DNA of 5,478 nucleotides from Agrobacterium fabrum (GTDB taxonomy: Bacteria; Pseudomonadota; Alphaproteobacteria; Rhizobiales; Rhizobiaceae): contig QFOL01000348.1 of assembly GCA_003241215.1 (NCBI GenBank), positions 1-5,478 on the forward strand, read 5' to 3'. The notes below the pieces were generated by a model that worked only from the letters and a program-made list of their open reading frames with translations, made no database searches and was not told where the DNA came from. Below, piece after piece: positions 5,460 to 5,478 of this stretch (positions are counted from its first letter, which is position 1; each line of letters begins with the position of its first letter). A program made the position numbers and the translations under genes.

Positions 5460-5478
5460 GTGCGCTTGTGGTGTGGCG

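Overview
The window looks chromosomal and comes from an alphaproteobacterium, most likely Rhizobiales of the Agrobacterium/Rhizobium group. The grounds are high-GC coding sequence, protein similarity as I remember it for these genera, a CTTGCG-N17-CTATAA tRNA promoter close to the rhizobial sigma-70 consensus, and a palindromic intergenic repeat whose translations give the familiar rhizobial spurious peptides (VILGLDPRIH / GSSPRMT).

Layout, left to right. 1-913 (+) is the C-terminal three quarters of an AlaC-like PLP-dependent aminotransferase, cut by the window edge. After a short intergenic hairpin comes homoserine dehydrogenase (hom, + strand, to 2237). Its frame is intact from the second half of the Rossmann glycine motif to the C-terminal ACT domain, but the ATG and the first beta-strand are missing. 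2238-2574 is intergenic and holds a 78-bp nested palindromic repeat. 2575-2793 (+) is a 72-codon ORF for a small protein with one C-terminal membrane segment. A perfect 10-bp hairpin (2804-2828) follows, then a complete recJ (2879-4696, +) with all DHH/DHHA1 motifs. The rest, 4697-5478, is non-coding on the + strand and carries two tRNA-Glu(UUC) genes on the minus strand.

The aminotransferase and homoserine dehydrogenase both act in amino-acid metabolism and lie head to tail, so they are probably co-transcribed. RecJ is a housekeeping recombination and repair exonuclease. The tRNA genes are transcribed toward recJ.

I found no mobile element, CRISPR array or defence system. The two signals that stand out are structural lesions: the missing hom start, and an exact 33-bp tandem duplication of the 5' half of the first tRNA-Glu gene (position 2 to wobble base 34). 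The duplication replaces G1 of the mature tRNA with U1. Either may be real or an assembly artefact; read mapping would decide.
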